Part shown: positions 1 through 5,519 of the stretch, one piece after another
How the letters are laid out: the number at the start of each line of letters is the position of its first letter
Position numbering within the stretch: the stretch's first letter is position 1
Source of the DNA: JBGPJM01 sp041485385
Lineage (GTDB): Bacteria; Planctomycetota; Phycisphaerae; Phycisphaerales; UBA1924
Assembly (NCBI GenBank): GCA_041485385.1
Contig: JBGPJM010000273.1
Span: 1 to 5,519 of the forward strand
Direction of reading: 5' to 3'
DNA length: 5,519 nucleotides
Position numbers and translations under genes: made by a program
Notes under the pieces: model-generated
Databases searched by the model: none
Told to the model about the DNA's origin: nothing
Seen by the model: the letters and a program-made list of their open reading frames with translations, nothing else

Positions 1-11
1 CCTGGCTCCCT

Positions 12-1589
12 ATGCGTCAATCCACGCGACTTATCACCAACACGGCCACCACCTTCGCCAGGATGTTGGTGACGGTCGGGATCGGCCTCTTCACCACCCG
101 CCTCCTCCTCCACGAACTCGGCGACACGGACTTCGGCGTCTACGTTGTCGTTCTCGCCGCCGCCACACTCCTCACCATTGTCTCCGACTCGCTCACCACC
201 AGCGCGATGACGCGGCTCGCCATCGAGATTGGCCGCGCCGACCTCGAGCGCCTCAAGGCCGTCTTCGGCGCCTGCCTGTGGATCTTCGCGTCGATCGCCG
301 CGCTGCTCCTGCTCGTGGGCGCGACCCTGGCGGGACCCATCGTAAGCGTGCTCCACATCGCGCCCGGGAGCGCCCCGCAGGCACGTTGGGCCCTCCTGCT
401 CATCCTCGCCTCCCTCTCGTTCGCGATCATCGGCACGCCCTACCGCGCCCTGTTGCAGGCGCACCAGAACCTCGTCTACCTCACCGCCCTCGAGCTGCTG
501 GAATCGCTCCTGCGGCTGATCGCGGCCATCCTCCTCGTCTTCTTCTCCGCCGGCCGCCTCGCAGCGTTCTGCGCCCTGCTGGCCGCGGCCGCGCTCCTGC
601 AGACCATCCTTCTCGTCGTGATCGCCCTGCGCCGCTTCCCCGAGACCCGCTTCGGGCGCGCCCCGCCGCGCCGCGAGCAGGTCCTCCGCCTCCTGAGCTT
701 CGGCTGGTGGGACATGCTCGTCAGCGCCGCCTGGAGGCTCCGGCTCCAGGGCGTGCAGCTCGTCCTGAATACACTCGGCTTCGCCCCGGCGGTGAACGCC
801 GCGTACGGACTCGCCTGCACGCTCGCCGGCCTGCAGAACAACCTCGCCGCCGCCCTCTACCGCGCCTCGCAGCCCGCGGTGATGTCCGCCGAGGGCGCGG
901 GGGACCGTGCCGTCGTCCACCGCCTCACGCTCGTCACCAGCAAATACATGGTCCTGGCCATGTCCCTCCTGCTGGCGCCGCTCCTGCTCGAGCCCGACGC
1001 CGTGCTCCGCGCCTGGCTCGGCAGCCCCGACCCCCAGCGCGTGGCGACCTATGGGCACGCGGCCACCTTCGTGAGGTTCGTCTCGGCCTGGATCTGCCTC
1101 TACTGGCTCACTATCGGTCAGCACATGGCCATCCAGGCGACCGGACGGATGAAGGGATACTCGCTGGCGCTCCTCGGCCTGGAGCTGGTGGCGCTGGCCG
1201 GCGGCGCGGCGTGGGCGGTCGCGCCGGGTGGCGGGCCGTGGGCGCTCCCGGCCTCCACGCTCATCGCCACCGCCGCGATGAACGTCCTCCGCGCCGCCTG
1301 GGCCGCGCCCCTGATCGGGCTGGGCGTCGGCACCTGGCTGAGGAGGACGGTCGCGCCGGTAGTCATCGTGGCGGGCCTGGGGTTCGGCGCGGCCGTGCTG
1401 CTGCGCTGGCCGATGGCCCCGGGCTTTGTCCGGCTCGTCGTGGTGACGGGCGCCTACGCGGCCGTGCTCCTCCCCTTGACCTGGCTCATCGCCCTCGAGG
1501 AATGGGAACGCGAGCACTTCCGGCGCCTCCTCTCAAAGGGCGCCGCGTTCACCAGGGCGGTGGTCGGGCGCGGGCCGCCGCCCTCGTGA
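12..1589 (+). CDS. Wzx-type polysaccharide / lipid-linked oligosaccharide flippase
   Basis: This 525-residue inner-membrane protein probably flips lipid-linked glycan units from cytoplasm to periplasm (MATE/MVF-like exporter superfamily). About 12-14 hydrophobic segments can be seen, for example near residues 13-34, 43-62, 87-113, 125-145, 155-179, 183-205, 312-330, 383-404, 447-465 and 471-495. The N-terminus (LFTTRLLLHELGDTDFGVY, residues 26-44) and the stretch around residues 138-155 (a small-residue turn, then RALLQAHQNL) match the usual pattern of bacterial Wzx-like exporters, as does the length. The ATG at 12 places the first helix as in the family. The frame is open further upstream and only 11 bases precede the ATG, so the ribosome site cannot be judged and a longer start remains possible. 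It converges on a methyltransferase and glycosyltransferase, which supports a role in surface glycan assembly. The carried substrate cannot be told from sequence. Confidence 0.9.
   Translation: MRQSTRLITNTATTFARMLVTVGIGLFTTRLLLHELGDTDFGVYVVVLAAATLLTIVSDSLTTSAMTRLAIEIGRADLERLKAVFGACLWIFASIAALLLLVGATLAGPIVSVLHIAPGSAPQARWALLLILASLSFAIIGTPYRALLQAHQNLVYLTALELLESLLRLIAAILLVFFSAGRLAAFCALLAAAALLQTILLVVIALRRFPETRFGRAPPRREQVLRLLSFGWWDMLVSAAWRLRLQGVQLVLNTLGFAPAVNAAYGLACTLAGLQNNLAAALYRASQPAVMSAEGAGDRAVVHRLTLVTSKYMVLAMSLLLAPLLLEPDAVLRAWLGSPDPQRVATYGHAATFVRFVSAWICLYWLTIGQHMAIQATGRMKGYSLALLGLELVALAGGAAWAVAPGGGPWALPASTLIATAAMNVLRAAWAAPLIGLGVGTWLRRTVAPVVIVAGLGFGAAVLLRWPMAPGFVRLVVVTGAYAAVLLPLTWLIALEEWEREHFRRLLSKGAAFTRAVVGRGPPPS
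1555..1583. terminator. GC-rich hairpin at the convergent gene junction (candidate)
   Basis: GGGCGGTGG at 1555-1563 pairs with CCGCCGCCC at 1575-1583: nine pairs, one a U-G wobble, with an 11-nt loop. It lies in the last codons of the flippase gene and just past the stop of the minus-strand methyltransferase gene. Neither side has a real U-tract, so it is not a classic intrinsic terminator. It could stall polymerase, protect the methyltransferase mRNA 3' end, or simply reflect GC-rich coding sequence. Confidence 0.25.
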
Positions 1590-1590
1590 C

Positions 1591-2424
1591 CTATTCCCTG
1601 CGGTAGTGCTGGTGGATCTCGTGCGCCCGCGCGTGCGACCACACCAGCCTGTAACCGCGATCCTCCAGCCACCGCTGGAGCTGGACCTCGTCCGTATTCA
1701 TCGTCCGCAGCTGGTCGGGGTGGACCTCGATGAACAGCTCGCGCACCCCGCCCTTCTCGAGCAGCCCCTGCGCGCCGCGCAGCGCGTCCATCTCCGCGCC
1801 CTCCACGTCGATCTTCATCACGGTGGGCGCCGGCGCCTCCCGCGCCACCTCGTCCGCGGCACGCAGCTCGATCTCCACCTCGGAGCGCCCCGCCGACTGC
1901 GCCCGCAAGATCGAGTGCGTCTGCCGCCCCGTCTGCCCGTCGACGAACAGCGGGATCCGCGCGCTCGTCGCCCCCAGCCCCATCTCGTGCACGGTGATCC
2001 CCCCGAACCCGTTCAGCCGGACGTTCTCCCGCAGCCGCGCCGCGGTCCGCGGCTCGGGCTCGAAGCTGTGCACCGACACCCCCGCCAGCCCCTCCCCCTG
2101 CGCATGGCTCGCGGCCAGCAGCGACACCACACCGATGTTCGCCCCCACGTCGTACAGCACGTCCCCCCCGCGGAGCGCATCCAGCATCCGCCGCAGGAAC
2201 GCGTCCTCCTCGAACTGCCCGTCGATCTGCCGGATCTCGTCCCCCGTCGTCACGACGAACCGCAGGCGGTGCCCCACGACCCGGGCCCGGTGCTCGCCCC
2301 GCGAGATGATCCGCCGGTTGTACACCCTCCGGCCCAGCTGGATGATCCCCGTTGCGCGCAGCGGCGCACGCAGCGGGCCGCGCGCGAGCCACCGCCTGAC
2401 CCAGTCGAGGCCCTTCAGCAGCAT
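1591..2424 (-). CDS. FkbM-family SAM-dependent methyltransferase
   Basis: This 277-residue protein probably methylates a sugar hydroxyl, as FkbM-family enzymes in polysaccharide loci often do. The SAM-binding fold is clear. Motif I, VLYDVGANIGVVSLL, spans residues 89-103. The acidic ribose-binding strand ends in FEPEP (121-125), followed by an RENVRLNG helix. The family signature MKIDVEGAE is at 203-211, and IEVHP at 232-236. The first 70 or so residues are a basic, family-variable extension. The reading frame stays open well upstream, but that part is out of frame with, and inside, the glycosyltransferase gene. I chose the ATG at 2424 because it overlaps the glycosyltransferase stop and has a well-spaced GAGGG. 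The gene is second in a two-gene operon, and its stop lies one base from the flippase stop on the other strand. The methyl acceptor is not known. Confidence 0.93.
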   Translation of the reverse strand: MLLKGLDWVRRWLARGPLRAPLRATGIIQLGRRVYNRRIISRGEHRARVVGHRLRFVVTTGDEIRQIDGQFEEDAFLRRMLDALRGGDVLYDVGANIGVVSLLAASHAQGEGLAGVSVHSFEPEPRTAARLRENVRLNGFGGITVHEMGLGATSARIPLFVDGQTGRQTHSILRAQSAGRSEVEIELRAADEVAREAPAPTVMKIDVEGAEMDALRGAQGLLEKGGVRELFIEVHPDQLRTMNTDEVQLQRWLEDRGYRLVWSHARAHEIHQHYRRE

Positions 2425-3407
2425 GCCTCTTCCCTCGGGGCCTGTCCGTCCAGCGCCCCCGCGCCCGGCGCGGGTTCCAACGCGATCGGCGCCGGCAGCC
2501 GGTCCAGGATCTTCTCCAGCTTCACCGGCCCGTGCCGCGAGATCCAATGGTACAGCAGGTACCCCCGGATCGACGCCGGACGCCGCTTCGCCTTCCCCGA
2601 GAGCACCGCCCCCCACCCCTTCCCGACTCCCTTCATCCATGGTCCGAAGTTTCCCTTGACCACCCCGTTGAACACGCTGCGCACCGTCGTCTTCACCATG
2701 TGCACAGGGAGAAACACGAGGGGCGCGTTCAGCCATCCCTGCAGCACGCCGTTCCGCGCCAGCTGCGCAAGGATCCGCGCCGGGTCGCGCCGCGGCGACT
2801 CGAAATGATGCACCGGGTCCGCCCGCCCAAGCCGCGTCACGTACCCCGCGTTCAGGATCCGCAGGCACAGCTCCGGCTCCTCCGCCATGTGGTACAGCAC
2901 CGGCGCGTACCCACCCAGCTCGAGGAACAGATCCCGCCGCCATGCGGCGGCGCACCCGCGGAAATAGTTGACCACCATCACCCCGTCCGAGCCCGCCGGC
3001 GCCGCCTGCTGTACCTCCGGCCGGATGTGCACGTCGATATACGGGATCGCCACCGCGCCGACGCGCGGATTGTCGAACTCGGCGAGGGTTTGCTCCACCG
3101 TGCGGGGAGATTGGAACGCCGCGTCGTCGTCGATGGAGATGATGATCCGGCCCGTGGCCTCGCGCACCGCCCGGTTCCGGTTGACGACGCTGCCCACCGA
3201 TCGCTCGGAGCGCCCGAGCTTCACGCCCGGGAACTCGCCGCGGACCATCTCGGACGTGCCGTCCGTCGAGCCGTCGTCGAAGACGACAATCTCCGGCGTG
3301 ACGGTCTGCATCATCGCCGACTCGAGCGCACGGCGCAGCTCGTCCTTGCGGTTCTTGGTCGCGAGAACGACGCTGCACTGCGGCCGTGATGCGGGGTTGG
3401 CGGGCAC
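2415..3407 (-). CDS. GT2 (GT-A fold) family glycosyltransferase
   Basis: This 330-residue inverting sugar transferase probably adds a nucleotide-activated sugar to a growing lipid-linked or surface glycan at the cytoplasmic membrane face. The N-terminal nucleotide-binding strand SVVLATKNR is at residues 12-20, FDDGSTDGT at 43-51 (UDP/GDP-binding Asp pair), and the metal-binding DXD region SIDDDAAF at 91-98. GCAAAWRRDLFLELGGY (151-167) is the acceptor-side segment. AEEPELCLRIL (175-185) supplies the ED-type catalytic acid, followed by HHFESP (200-205). The C-terminal third (about 215-300) is amphipathic and basic, with no clear transmembrane helix. The GTG start at 3407 puts the first strand where GT2 enzymes usually have it. 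No Shine-Dalgarno is evident and no better start exists upstream before a stop. It is first in an operon with the FkbM methyltransferase. Sugar donor and acceptor cannot be assigned. Confidence 0.93.
   Translation of the reverse strand: MPANPASRPQCSVVLATKNRKDELRRALESAMMQTVTPEIVVFDDGSTDGTSEMVRGEFPGVKLGRSERSVGSVVNRNRAVREATGRIIISIDDDAAFQSPRTVEQTLAEFDNPRVGAVAIPYIDVHIRPEVQQAAPAGSDGVMVVNYFRGCAAAWRRDLFLELGGYAPVLYHMAEEPELCLRILNAGYVTRLGRADPVHHFESPRRDPARILAQLARNGVLQGWLNAPLVFLPVHMVKTTVRSVFNGVVKGNFGPWMKGVGKGWGAVLSGKAKRRPASIRGYLLYHWISRHGPVKLEKILDRLPAPIALEPAPGAGALDGQAPREEACC
2426..2436 (-). promoter_or_regulatory. Ribosome binding site of the FkbM methyltransferase gene
   Basis: Read on the minus strand, GAGGG (2436 to 2432) lies 7 nt before the ATG at 2424, and a second purine run, GAGG, follows it. 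The site falls inside the last codons of the glycosyltransferase gene, so the ribosome ending that gene is placed on this start. It is the clearest Shine-Dalgarno on this strand, and it settles the start against the longer open frame. Confidence 0.6.
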
Positions 3408-3694
3408 GTTGGCGGTTAGTCTAGGAACTGAGGCTCACCAGGAAGACCGAGCCGGCGCCCGGGACACGCATCGGCCCGCTGATCGTTGACGACAAGCGGC
3501 TGGTTGAGCTGCCAGCCGGGCTCATCTGCCGCGAGCTCTCCGGCCGGGAGGTGCCTGCGACAAGGGCTGCGGGAAACGTGGGAGGCAGTGCGAAAGCGGG
3601 TGGGAGCTGAGGATGAGATGAGAGACCGGGGCAGTCAACGCACCGCCCCGGCACCCAGACGTGTTTCTTGCGCAACGCCCGCCTGGTCCTCGGC
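3408..3694. other. Gene-free stretch between pdxJ and the glycosyltransferase
   Basis: This 287-nt region lies between the pdxJ stop and the GTG start of the glycosyltransferase, both on the minus strand. It must hold the end of the pdxJ transcript and probably the promoter of the glycan operon, though I see no convincing -35/-10 pair. The best -10-like hexamer, TAGACT (minus, 3423 to 3418), has no -35 partner. An 84-codon frame on the minus strand and a 61-codon frame without a start codon on the plus strand cross it, but neither resembles a protein I know. A possible terminator is listed separately. Confidence 0.5.
3626..3651 (-). terminator. Possible terminator downstream of pdxJ
   Basis: CCGGGGC (3626-3632) and GCCCCGG (3645-3651) form a perfect 7-bp all-GC stem with a 12-nt loop. 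It lies 43 nt past the pdxJ TAA. In the minus-strand transcript the stem is followed by a pyrimidine-rich tail, UCUCUCAUCUCAUCC, with only scattered U's. That makes it a weak or imperfect intrinsic terminator. No other strong hairpin stood out in the gap. Confidence 0.35.
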
Positions 3695-4447
3695 TTACCT
3701 CCCCCCCGCCGCCTGGGCCATGATTGCCTTCATCTGGGCGACGGCCTCGCGCAGGCCGATGTAGACGGAGCGGCTGATGATGGCGTGGCCGATGTGGAGC
3801 TCGGCGATGCCGGGGAGGGCGGCGATGGGAGCGACGTTGTGATAGTTCAGGGCGTGGCCGGCGTTGAACCGGAGGCCGGCGGCGCGGATGCGGCGGCCGG
3901 CGTCGGAGACGCGCTCGAGCTCGGCGGCGAGCTCCTTGCGACGGAAGTCGCCGCCGCAGGAGGCGAAGGCCGCGGCGTAGGGGCCGGTGTGGACCTCGCA
4001 AACGTCGAAGCCGGTCTGGTGGGCGGCCTGGACCTGGCGGGGATCGGCGTCGATGAAGGCCGAGACGATCATGCCGGCGGCCTTGAGCTTCGCGACGGCG
4101 GGCCCGAGGCGCTCGGGCTGGCCGGCGACGTCGAGGCCGCCCTCGGTGGTGACCTCCTGGCGGCCCTCGGGGACGAGCATGCTGGTGTGGGGGCGGAGTC
4201 GGCAGGCGATGGCGACCATCTCGTCGGTCGCGGCCATCTCGAGGTTGAGCTTGACCTTGACGAGCTGGCGGAGGAGCTGGACGTCGCGGTCCTGGATGTG
4301 GCGCCGGTCCTCGCGGAGATGGACGGTGATGCCGTCGGCGCCGCCGAGCTCGGCCTCGTGGGCGGCGCGGACGGGGTCGGGCTCGTCGCCGCGCCGGGCC
4401 TGGCGGACGGTGGCGACGTGGTCGATGTTGACGCCGAGCTGGATCAC
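3695..4447 (-). CDS. pdxJ: Pyridoxine 5'-phosphate synthase PdxJ
   Basis: PdxJ joins 1-deoxy-D-xylulose 5-phosphate with 3-amino-2-oxopropyl phosphate to form pyridoxine 5'-phosphate, the last ring-forming step of DXP-dependent vitamin B6 synthesis. It is a cytosolic TIM-barrel enzyme, octameric in E. coli. The 250-residue length is typical. The family hallmarks are intact: GVNIDHVATVRQARR (5-19), GITVHLREDRRHIQDRDV (39-56) with the catalytic His43, NLEMA (68-72) with the catalytic Glu70, the phosphate-binding VPEGRQEVTTEGGLDV (92-107), EVHTGPYA (151-158), FNAGHALNYHN (194-204) with His198, and HIGHAIISR (218-226). The start is a GTG at 4447; its position matches the family N-terminus and no start lies just upstream. 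No Shine-Dalgarno is visible, only six C's next to the GTG, preceded 10 nt away by a long inverted repeat. No other B6 gene is in the window. Confidence 0.98.
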   Translation of the reverse strand: MIQLGVNIDHVATVRQARRGDEPDPVRAAHEAELGGADGITVHLREDRRHIQDRDVQLLRQLVKVKLNLEMAATDEMVAIACRLRPHTSMLVPEGRQEVTTEGGLDVAGQPERLGPAVAKLKAAGMIVSAFIDADPRQVQAAHQTGFDVCEVHTGPYAAAFASCGGDFRRKELAAELERVSDAGRRIRAAGLRFNAGHALNYHNVAPIAALPGIAELHIGHAIISRSVYIGLREAVAQMKAIMAQAAGGR

Positions 4448-4456
4448 GGGGGGATA

Positions 4457-4525
4457 GTAAGCAGAGAGCAGCGAGCAGTAAGCAGAACAGCGTCTTCTGC
4501 TCGCTGCTTACTGCTTTCTGTTTAC
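4457..4525. repeat. Inverted repeat with arms of four tandem AGCAGNR heptads
   Basis: Each arm is 31 nt: 4457-4487 and, reverse-complemented, 4525-4495, with a 7-nt loop (4488-4494). Each begins with GTA and then has four heptads of consensus AGCAGNR (one starts AACAG). The variable last two bases run AG, CG, TA, AA in the left arm and AA, TA, CG, AA in the right arm. The arms match at 25 of 31 positions, and all differences are transitions, so about half of the mismatched pairs become G-U in a transcript. It fills most of the 89-nt spacer between the lipoprotein stop and the pdxJ GTG. It could protect the upstream mRNA end, influence pdxJ translation, or be a dispersed palindromic element. 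It has no U-tract, so it is not a standard terminator. Confidence 0.9.
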
Positions 4526-4536
4526 TCGGTGCGGCC

Positions 4537-5265
4537 TCAGCGCTGGAGGCGGTAGGAGGCCTGGAGGACCGTTTGCCTGCCGGCGGAGTCGGTGACGGTG
4601 AAGTAGGCCTTCAGGGTGAGCCAGCCGCCGGAGGTGGGCGAGGTGACATCGATGTCGGGGGCGTCGGCGCCGGTTTCGGGCGAGGCGGGCTGATGGGCCT
4701 GCGAAGGAACCGCGGCCTGGCCGGCGGAGGCGGAGATGCCGAGCCAGGCGCGGATGACCGGAGGGATCTGGGCCAGGCGGACGACGTACGTGCGCGTGAC
4801 GAGGTCGTCGTAGGCGCGGGCGTTCTCCTCGGGGTCGCCGAGGTTGACAGTCCAGACGGACTCCTGCGTCTGCAAACCGGCGCGGCTGTCCCCCCCGCCC
4901 CCCCCATTGCCGCCGGGCCGATACAGCTCGAGGCGGAGAAGGCCGAGGCCCTTCACGGACTGGCCGAAGCGGTCGAGAAGCCCGATGTGGCAGATGAGCT
5001 CGAGGTTGGACTGCGGGTCGAGGGCGAAGCGGGTGAGCGGATGGACGCGGATGCGCGTGGGGAGGAGGGAATCGTCGGCCGCGCTGGGGCGCGAGGGGCC
5101 CGCGCCGGGAGATCGGTTGGTCGGGCCGGAGTCTGGGGCGATGGGGTCGATCGAGCCCGGGGGGGCGGGGGGACCGAGGCTCGGTTTCGGGGGCGCGGAA
5201 GAGCAGCCGGTCGCGAGGAGCAGCGCGATGGGGAGGACGAGCATGCTCGGTGGGCGGACGACCAT
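4537..5265 (-). CDS. Putative lipoprotein of unknown function
   Basis: I do not recognise this 242-residue protein. It has a short basic N-terminus (Arg4), a hydrophobic stretch (residues 8-18) and a lipobox-like LATGC with Cys21, followed by Ser-Ser. It therefore probably becomes a lipid-anchored envelope protein; with Ser after Cys, the outer membrane is likely by the E. coli rule. Residues 22-66 form a Pro/Ser/Gly-rich linker. The rest (about 68-242) looks mostly beta-stranded, with ELICHIGLLDRFGQSVKGLG (89-108), WTVNLGDPEENARAYDDL (138-155), RTYVVRL (158-164) and a closing WLTLKAYFTVTDSAGRQ (215-231). A Gly-rich loop (118-125) comes from a homopolymer tract. The ATG at 5265 gives a normal signal peptide; the ATG at 5244 (Met8) would leave almost no charged region. 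Neither has a clear Shine-Dalgarno. pdxJ follows 89 nt downstream on the same strand, but nothing ties their functions together. Confidence 0.75.
   Translation of the reverse strand: MVVRPPSMLVLPIALLLATGCSSAPPKPSLGPPAPPGSIDPIAPDSGPTNRSPGAGPSRPSAADDSLLPTRIRVHPLTRFALDPQSNLELICHIGLLDRFGQSVKGLGLLRLELYRPGGNGGGGGDSRAGLQTQESVWTVNLGDPEENARAYDDLVTRTYVVRLAQIPPVIRAWLGISASAGQAAVPSQAHQPASPETGADAPDIDVTSPTSGGWLTLKAYFTVTDSAGRQTVLQASYRLQR
4890..4905. repeat. Homopolymer tract C7-G-C8 in the lipoprotein gene
   Basis: The plus strand has seven C's, one G and eight C's, so the lipoprotein mRNA carries G8-C-G7 and encodes Asn followed by five glycines. Tracts this long can slip in replication, and a one-base change would frameshift the last half of the protein. 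The G-runs also meet the simple rule for a G-quadruplex (four runs of three or more G with short loops) in the mRNA. Confidence 0.85.
5159..5172. repeat. Homopolymer tract G7-C-G6, inverted copy of the 4890 tract
   Basis: The plus strand has seven G's, one C and six G's. In the lipoprotein mRNA it reads C6-G-C7 and encodes Pro-Pro-Ala-Pro-Pro near residue 34. It is perfectly complementary over 14 nt to the G8-C-G7 tract about 250 nt further along the same mRNA. Confidence 0.85.
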
Positions 5266-5384
5266 CGGTGTGGGCCAAGGTGCCGAGCGATTGTATTGCT
5301 GCGGGGGAGGCGGAGCCCGGACGGTGCGCGCGGGCGCGCGCGGCGGCTATCGTCCAACCGTGGGAGAGAGCGAGGCGCGGCGCG
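5266..5384. promoter_or_regulatory. Divergent promoter region
   Basis: These 119 nt separate two genes read in opposite directions, so both promoters probably lie here. The only A/T-rich spot holds TACAAT on the minus strand (5295 to 5290), one base from the -10 consensus and about 25 nt before the lipoprotein ATG, but no -35 is visible at normal spacing. For the plus-strand gene, a GAGG at 5372-5375 lies 9 nt before its ATG. No operator-like palindrome stood out. Confidence 0.4.
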
Positions 5385-5519
5385 ATGGATGTGCGGCAGC
5401 GGGTCGAGGAGTGCGTGGGGGAGCGGGTGGTGTCGATCGCGCCGATGAGCGTGGGGTGCATCGCGGCGGTGTACCGGGTTGAGCTGGGGAACGGGGAATC
5501 GGTGGTGGTGAAGGCGGCG
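5385..5519 (+). CDS. Fructosamine kinase / APH-fold kinase, N-terminal part
   Basis: Only the first 45 codons are inside the window; the frame is open to the last base. The peptide contains PMSVGCIAAVYRVELGNG (residues 20-37), the flexible nucleotide-binding hairpin, then SVVVKAA (39-45) with Lys43 as the likely ATP-contacting lysine of the third strand. This layout is typical of bacterial fructosamine-3-kinase-like proteins, where a G-C/S-I loop precedes the YRV strand. Such enzymes phosphorylate sugar-amine adducts on glycated proteins or small molecules so that the adducts break down. The ATG at 5385 is supported by GAGG at 5372-5375 (9-nt spacing) and by no earlier in-frame start. With so little sequence, another member of the aminoglycoside phosphotransferase superfamily is possible. 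Confidence 0.65.
   Translation, partial: MDVRQRVEECVGERVVSIAPMSVGCIAAVYRVELGNGESVVVKAA

Noticed and set aside
278..1606. 442-codon plus-strand frame inside the flippase gene
   Set aside because: It is a +1-type shadow full of Arg/Pro/Ala, typical of GC-rich DNA, while the flippase frame has clear membrane segments.
2425..3378. Long minus-strand open frame continuing upstream of the FkbM methyltransferase ATG, which would give a 595-residue protein
   Set aside because: The extra part overlaps the well-supported glycosyltransferase in another frame. It is Arg/Gly/Ala-rich shadow sequence with no domain, and FkbM proteins of about 280 residues are normal.
3418..3446. Promoter for the glycosyltransferase operon (TAGACT as a -10)
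   Set aside because: Only four of six bases fit, and no -35-like hexamer lies 16-18 nt upstream.
3425..3607. 61-codon plus-strand open frame in the same gap with a fairly protein-like composition
   Set aside because: It has no start codon near its beginning and no recognisable family. At most it could be a decayed gene remnant.
3421..3675. 84-codon minus-strand frame in the gap after pdxJ
   Set aside because: It is Pro/Ser/Arg-rich with no ribosome site, signal or known motif. It overlaps the candidate terminator hairpin, and such frames are expected by chance at this GC content.
3408..3694. Replication origin, suggested by the skew change from C-rich to G-rich
   Set aside because: There is no DnaA-box cluster, no A/T-rich unwinding region and no dnaA, dnaN, parA or gidA neighbour. 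A few kilobases are too little to read a replication skew.
4457..4525. CRISPR-like array or simple tandem repeat
   Set aside because: Units are 7 nt with no spacers and are arranged as an inverted pair, so it is a palindrome made of heptads.
3668..4555. 295-codon plus-strand frame antisense to pdxJ
   Set aside because: It is low-complexity Gly/Asp/Ala/Val/Leu produced by the reverse complement of pdxJ, whose own frame has all catalytic motifs.

Overview
The window is very GC-rich DNA, about 70% G+C by eye. It has tightly packed genes, third codon positions almost all G or C, two GTG starts and few strong Shine-Dalgarno sites. It carries a DXP-dependent vitamin B6 gene (pdxJ), a Pro/Gly-rich lipoprotein of unknown family, the start of a fructosamine-kinase-like gene and a piece of a surface-glycan locus. 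This suits a high-GC Gram-negative-type bacterium. My best guess is a planctomycete of the Phycisphaerae type, but no marker gene here proves that.

Left part (1-3407): a surface polysaccharide module. A Wzx-type flippase (12-1589, +) converges on a two-gene minus-strand unit. That unit is a GT2 glycosyltransferase (3407 to 2415) followed by an FkbM-family SAM methyltransferase (2424 to 1591), and the two overlap by 10 nt. The flippase and methyltransferase stop codons are separated by one base. Together the three could build a glycan, methylate it and move it across the inner membrane. The rest of the locus probably lies upstream of position 1.

Middle (3408-3694): a 287-nt stretch with no supported gene. 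It contains a possible terminator for pdxJ, and the strand composition changes here: the + strand is mostly C-rich to the left and mostly G-rich to the right, whichever way the genes point.

Right part (3695-5519): pdxJ (minus) and, upstream of it on the same strand, a putative lipoprotein gene. Most of their 89-nt spacer is an unusual inverted repeat whose two arms are each built from four heptads of the form AGCAGNR. A 119-nt divergent region separates the lipoprotein from a truncated plus-strand gene, whose first 45 residues look like a fructosamine kinase / aminoglycoside phosphotransferase fold.

I found no phage, transposase, CRISPR, tRNA, rRNA or defence gene, and no convincing new multi-gene system. 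The most unusual items are the heptad inverted repeat, the composition switch, and a pair of complementary homopolymer tracts inside the lipoprotein gene.
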